Source: Streptomyces capitiformicae
Lineage (GTDB): Bacteria > Actinomycetota > Actinomycetes > Streptomycetales > Streptomycetaceae
NCBI RefSeq assembly: GCF_002214185.1
Contig: NZ_CP022161.1
Coordinates: 6,827,486-6,891,485 of the forward strand
Length of the DNA: 64,000 nt
Reading direction: 5' to 3'
Below the pieces are notes generated by a model that was given only the letters and a program-made list of their open reading frames with translations, was not told the DNA's origin and ran no database searches. The first letter of the stretch is position 1; each line of letters opens with the position of its first letter. Both the position numbers and the translations under genes were made by a program. This document shows, one piece after another, positions 61,409 through 64,000 of this stretch.

Positions 61409-61926
61409 CCGCTGGCCCGGCCGCCCTGCCCGGACTGCGATGGAGCGTCAAAGTCCCGTTCCTGCGCTACATCGCCCGCTCTCCAGAGGGCCGCTGCTCG
61501 GTCACCGACGGCGCCTCGGTCGTCGACGAGCACATGTTCCTCTTCAGCCCGGACGATGCGTCGGCGTTCAACGCCGACACGGTCACCGGCCTGCTGAAGT
61601 TCCGGGGAGACGTACGCTTCGCCGCCCACCACGGGCTGCTCTTCCTCCGCATCGCCGACCCCTGGCTGTCCGTCACCGGCGGCGTGGGAACCCTGACCAT
61701 CGCGGCACCTCCCGGCCAGTCACCCGACCGCATCCCCCTGACCACCCTCCACCTGCGGACCGCCGATCCGACGGACCGCACCGGCCCCTGCCTCGGCACG
61801 CACGTCCGGCTGACTGCTCAGGGATCCGACCTCTTCAACGGGGTCTACCCCGTGGACGAACCATTCGACGACCTGACCCTCCGCCTCACTCCTTCCTCCA
61901 CAACCGCCCTGGAGAAGACACCATGA
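61405..61926 (+). CDS. HtaA-domain protein without signal peptide
   Basis: This 173-residue protein matches the HtaA domain (LRWSVKVPFLRYI start, VRFAAHHGLLFLRIADPWL core), known from heme-uptake proteins of Corynebacterium where it is exported and binds heme. Here there is no signal peptide or membrane anchor, so it should be cytoplasmic. It is coupled by four-base overlaps to the ferredoxin reductase before it and the toroid protein after it. It may bind heme or the hydrophobic substrate of the P450; both are guesses. Confidence 0.8.
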   Translation: MTAGPAALPGLRWSVKVPFLRYIARSPEGRCSVTDGASVVDEHMFLFSPDDASAFNADTVTGLLKFRGDVRFAAHHGLLFLRIADPWLSVTGGVGTLTIAAPPGQSPDRIPLTTLHLRTADPTDRTGPCLGTHVRLTAQGSDLFNGVYPVDEPFDDLTLRLTPSSTTALEKTP

Positions 61927-62999
61927 CGACCCTCGCGTCAGACACGGAAACGACCCCCTGGCCGACCGAACCCACCCCCGACCTGCTGACCCGGATCAGC
62001 CAGGCACGGGCCAAAGGGGTGGCCTGGCTGCGCGACCGCATTGCCGACGACGGCCGCCCCGAAGGCGCCGAGACCGCCAACTCGTGGTGGCGCGCCCCCT
62101 GGGCCCTGTGCGTCGGCGGAGCCCCGGACGCCGCCGCCGCGATGATGGGTTGGGCCGAACGCGAGGCCCTCACCGACGAAGGCGACCTCCGCCCCGGCCC
62201 CTTCGACGCCCCCGGCGGCACCAGCCCCGTCTACCACCTCTCCCCCCTCGCGATCGCCTCCTGGCTGCTCGGCCGTTACGACACCGCGACCGCGATCAAC
62301 ACCACGCTCGCGCGCTTCCAAAACCCCGACACCGGCGGAGCCTACGACCTTCGCGACTTCGCGCAGGACCCCCTGGAGGACAACCTCAAGACCGCCCAAC
62401 TGGGCTTCTCCGCGCTGGTCACCGGTGACCGTCACACCGCCGACGGCGTCCACCGGTGGCTGCATCGCAACCTCGCCGACCAGCCCGACCTGCCTCACCG
62501 GCTGTTCACCAGCCGCCGCGGCGACACCCTGGTCACCCACTTCCCGGACGAGACGGCCTTCCTGCGCGTGGTCGACTTCCGGGCGCCCCGGCAGGCGTAC
62601 TTCCACCCCGGCATCGCCGCCGCCTTCCTCGCCGGATACGCACAACAGACCGGCGACGCCTCCGCGCTCCGGCTGGGCCGTCAGTACCTCGCCCTCACCA
62701 CAGGCGGCACCGAGGAGCAGTACGACGATTCGACGTCGGTGCAGATCTGCAAGTTCGGCTGGGGCGCCGCCGCCATGCTCACGGCCGACCCGGACGGCGG
62801 CCACCTCCCCTGGACGGTCCGGATGGGCGAGTGGTTCGTACAGCGCCAGCGCCACGACGGCGCCTGGGCACCGTCGTCGTTCACGACGCCGCGCCCCGGA
62901 ATGCTCGACCTGTACTGGAAGACGGCCGAGCACGTGATGGAACTGTCCTACATCGAACACGCCCTGCGCTCCACGAGCGCCGGCACCACCTCCGCCTGA
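61923..62999 (+). CDS. alpha/alpha-toroid protein (prenyltransferase/cyclase-like repeats)
   Basis: This 358-residue protein consists of helical repeats with aromatic and Gly-rich turns (SWWRAPWALCVGG, SPLAIASWLLGRYDTA, FQNPDTGGAYDLRD, VQICKFGWGAAAML), suggesting an alpha/alpha-barrel like terpene cyclases, prenyltransferase beta subunits or some polysaccharide lyases. A class II cyclase DXDD motif and the QW motifs are not obvious. Its start overlaps the HtaA gene stop (ATGA). Function is unknown; its place in a P450 operon suggests action on the same substrate. Confidence 0.6.
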   Translation: MTTLASDTETTPWPTEPTPDLLTRISQARAKGVAWLRDRIADDGRPEGAETANSWWRAPWALCVGGAPDAAAAMMGWAEREALTDEGDLRPGPFDAPGGTSPVYHLSPLAIASWLLGRYDTATAINTTLARFQNPDTGGAYDLRDFAQDPLEDNLKTAQLGFSALVTGDRHTADGVHRWLHRNLADQPDLPHRLFTSRRGDTLVTHFPDETAFLRVVDFRAPRQAYFHPGIAAAFLAGYAQQTGDASALRLGRQYLALTTGGTEEQYDDSTSVQICKFGWGAAAMLTADPDGGHLPWTVRMGEWFVQRQRHDGAWAPSSFTTPRPGMLDLYWKTAEHVMELSYIEHALRSTSAGTTSA

Positions 63000-63052
63000 C
63001 GAATTGATGCGCACGGCCAAAGACGGACGTGCGTCCAGGAGAGGACCCAGGA

Positions 63053-64000
63053 ATGCTCGCTGTCGTCACCCAGGGCAATGGCACCGTCGAAGTGACAGAT
63101 GCTCCCAAGCCCACTGTCGTGGAACCCGATGACGTGATCGTCAAGGTGACCGCGGCCGCCGTGTGCGGGACGGATCTGCACTTCGTCCGGCACCCGTTCC
63201 TGCCGCCCACCCTCACGCTGGGGCACGAGTTCATGGGCACCGTCGTCGAGACGGGCACCCAGGTACACCATGTGACCGAGGGGCAGCGAGTGCTGTCGAA
63301 GATGTTCGTCGCCTGCGGACGGTGCAAACCCTGCCGCACCGCGAACCAGCCCCGGTGCGCCGAATACCGGCTCTTCGGCGGAGGCATCCTCGACGGAGGC
63401 CAGGCCGAATACGTCCGCGTCCCGCGCGCCGACTTCACACTCAGCGAACTCGACGCCTCCGTGTCCGACCAGGACGCGCTCGTCCTCACCGACATCCTCC
63501 CCACCGCCTGGGAGGCGCTCGTCAAGACCGGCTTCCAGAGCGGTGCGACCGTGGGCGTCGTCGGCTCCGGCCCGGTCGGCCTCCTCATCGCGCAACTGGC
63601 CCTCGCCCGCGGCGCGGCCGCCGTCTACCTCGTGGACCTGGACCAGCGTCGCCTGAAACAGGCGGAGAAGCTCGGCGCGGTGCCGGTGCCCGGCGGTGAG
63701 GGTGCCGCCGAGCGCGTTCTCGAACTGACCGGTGGGAACGGCGTCGACGTGGCCATCGACGCCGTCGGCGCCATCCCGGCGATCAGCACCGCCCTGGCGT
63801 GTGTGGCTCTCGGCGGCACCGTCGGTCTCGTCGGTGTCCTGCTCGACGGCGACCTGCCGGTCACCGCGCAGAACCTGTTCGGACGCCAGGTGACCATCGT
63901 GCCGGTCACCGGCAACCCGTACGCGGCCAACGACAACCTCACCACCATGATCACCGCGGGGAGGATCGAGCCGGGCATCGTCATCGACCAGGAAGCCCCC
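63053..64000 (+). CDS. zinc-dependent alcohol dehydrogenase, partial at window end
   Basis: The frame is open from ATG 63053 to the last base (316 codons, no stop), so the C-terminus is outside the window. Catalytic zinc ligands Cys38 and His58-Glu59, structural cysteines 88, 91, 94 and 102, and the cofactor motif VGSGPVGLL are present. It resembles the alcohol dehydrogenase at 28406. CAGGAGAGG precedes the ATG. It follows the toroid gene by 53 bases on the same strand and probably oxidises an alcohol made by the P450. Confidence 0.88.
   Translation, partial: MLAVVTQGNGTVEVTDAPKPTVVEPDDVIVKVTAAAVCGTDLHFVRHPFLPPTLTLGHEFMGTVVETGTQVHHVTEGQRVLSKMFVACGRCKPCRTANQPRCAEYRLFGGGILDGGQAEYVRVPRADFTLSELDASVSDQDALVLTDILPTAWEALVKTGFQSGATVGVVGSGPVGLLIAQLALARGAAAVYLVDLDQRRLKQAEKLGAVPVPGGEGAAERVLELTGGNGVDVAIDAVGAIPAISTALACVALGGTVGLVGVLLDGDLPVTAQNLFGRQVTIVPVTGNPYAANDNLTTMITAGRIEPGIVIDQEAP

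Overview
The window looks like a chromosomal segment of a Streptomyces or a close actinomycete relative. Base composition is very GC-rich with GC-heavy third codon positions, many starts are GTG preceded by GGAGG-type ribosome sites, and nearly every protein resembles a streptomycete family. I see no rRNA, tRNA, CRISPR array, integrase or intact insertion sequence.

Layout. (1) 1-6.9 kb: an acyl-CoA carboxylase beta subunit, then a tightly packed PLP-enzyme cassette (Y4yA-type decarboxylase, cysteine synthase-rhodanese fusion, class V aminotransferase/desulfurase) and a methyltransferase. Zur-like palindromes lie upstream of the cassette and of the methyltransferase. (2) 7-9.2 kb: a DHFR-fold reductase, an NAD(P)-binding remnant and a DUF2071 protein. 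(3) About 9-48 kb: a dormancy/hypoxia island like the mycobacterial DosR regulon and the OsdR regulon of S. coelicolor. It holds six CBS-CBS-BON proteins, six intact and two broken universal stress proteins (USPs), pyruvate formate-lyase with its activase, a SulP transporter, DoxX, two alcohol dehydrogenases, an Acg-type nitroreductase, a DUF1876 (Rv1738-like) protein, a broken Rv1733c-type membrane protein, a PatA-like acetyltransferase, a flavodoxin, flavin-binding split-barrel proteins and a DevS-like GAF-GAF histidine kinase. A 14-bp palindrome of form GGGCCGNNCGGCCC recurs in the intergenic gaps of this island, sometimes as pairs 20 or 24 bp apart, and I read it as the likely DevR/OsdR-type operator.

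The island is partly decayed. Remnants of ppk2, phosphoketolase, pyruvate phosphate dikinase, GAPDH, a GH65 phosphorylase, a [NiFe] hydrogenase large subunit, OsmC, an ion channel, two USPs and the DevR regulator are all visible. Damage is by internal deletion and by short tandem duplication, including two separate 8-bp duplications that break reading frames. A 201-bp direct repeat links the intact DevS gene to a truncated copy 6.5 kb away. Short tandem repeats also gather at gene 3' ends.

(4) 48.9-51.4 kb: joined fragments (nicotinate phosphoribosyltransferase, vanadium haloperoxidase, FAD monooxygenase, TetR). (5) 51.7-56.3 kb: a convergent two-component pair and an acyltransferase-like membrane protein. 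(6) 56.3-64 kb: a TetR gene facing an apparent seven-gene operon across two 23-bp operators. The operon encodes an alpha/beta hydrolase, P450, [2Fe-2S] ferredoxin, ferredoxin reductase, a cytoplasmic HtaA-domain protein, an alpha-toroid protein and a zinc alcohol dehydrogenase that runs off the window. This last operon is my best candidate for an undescribed system: it has a complete electron-transfer chain to a P450 plus two accessory proteins of unknown role.
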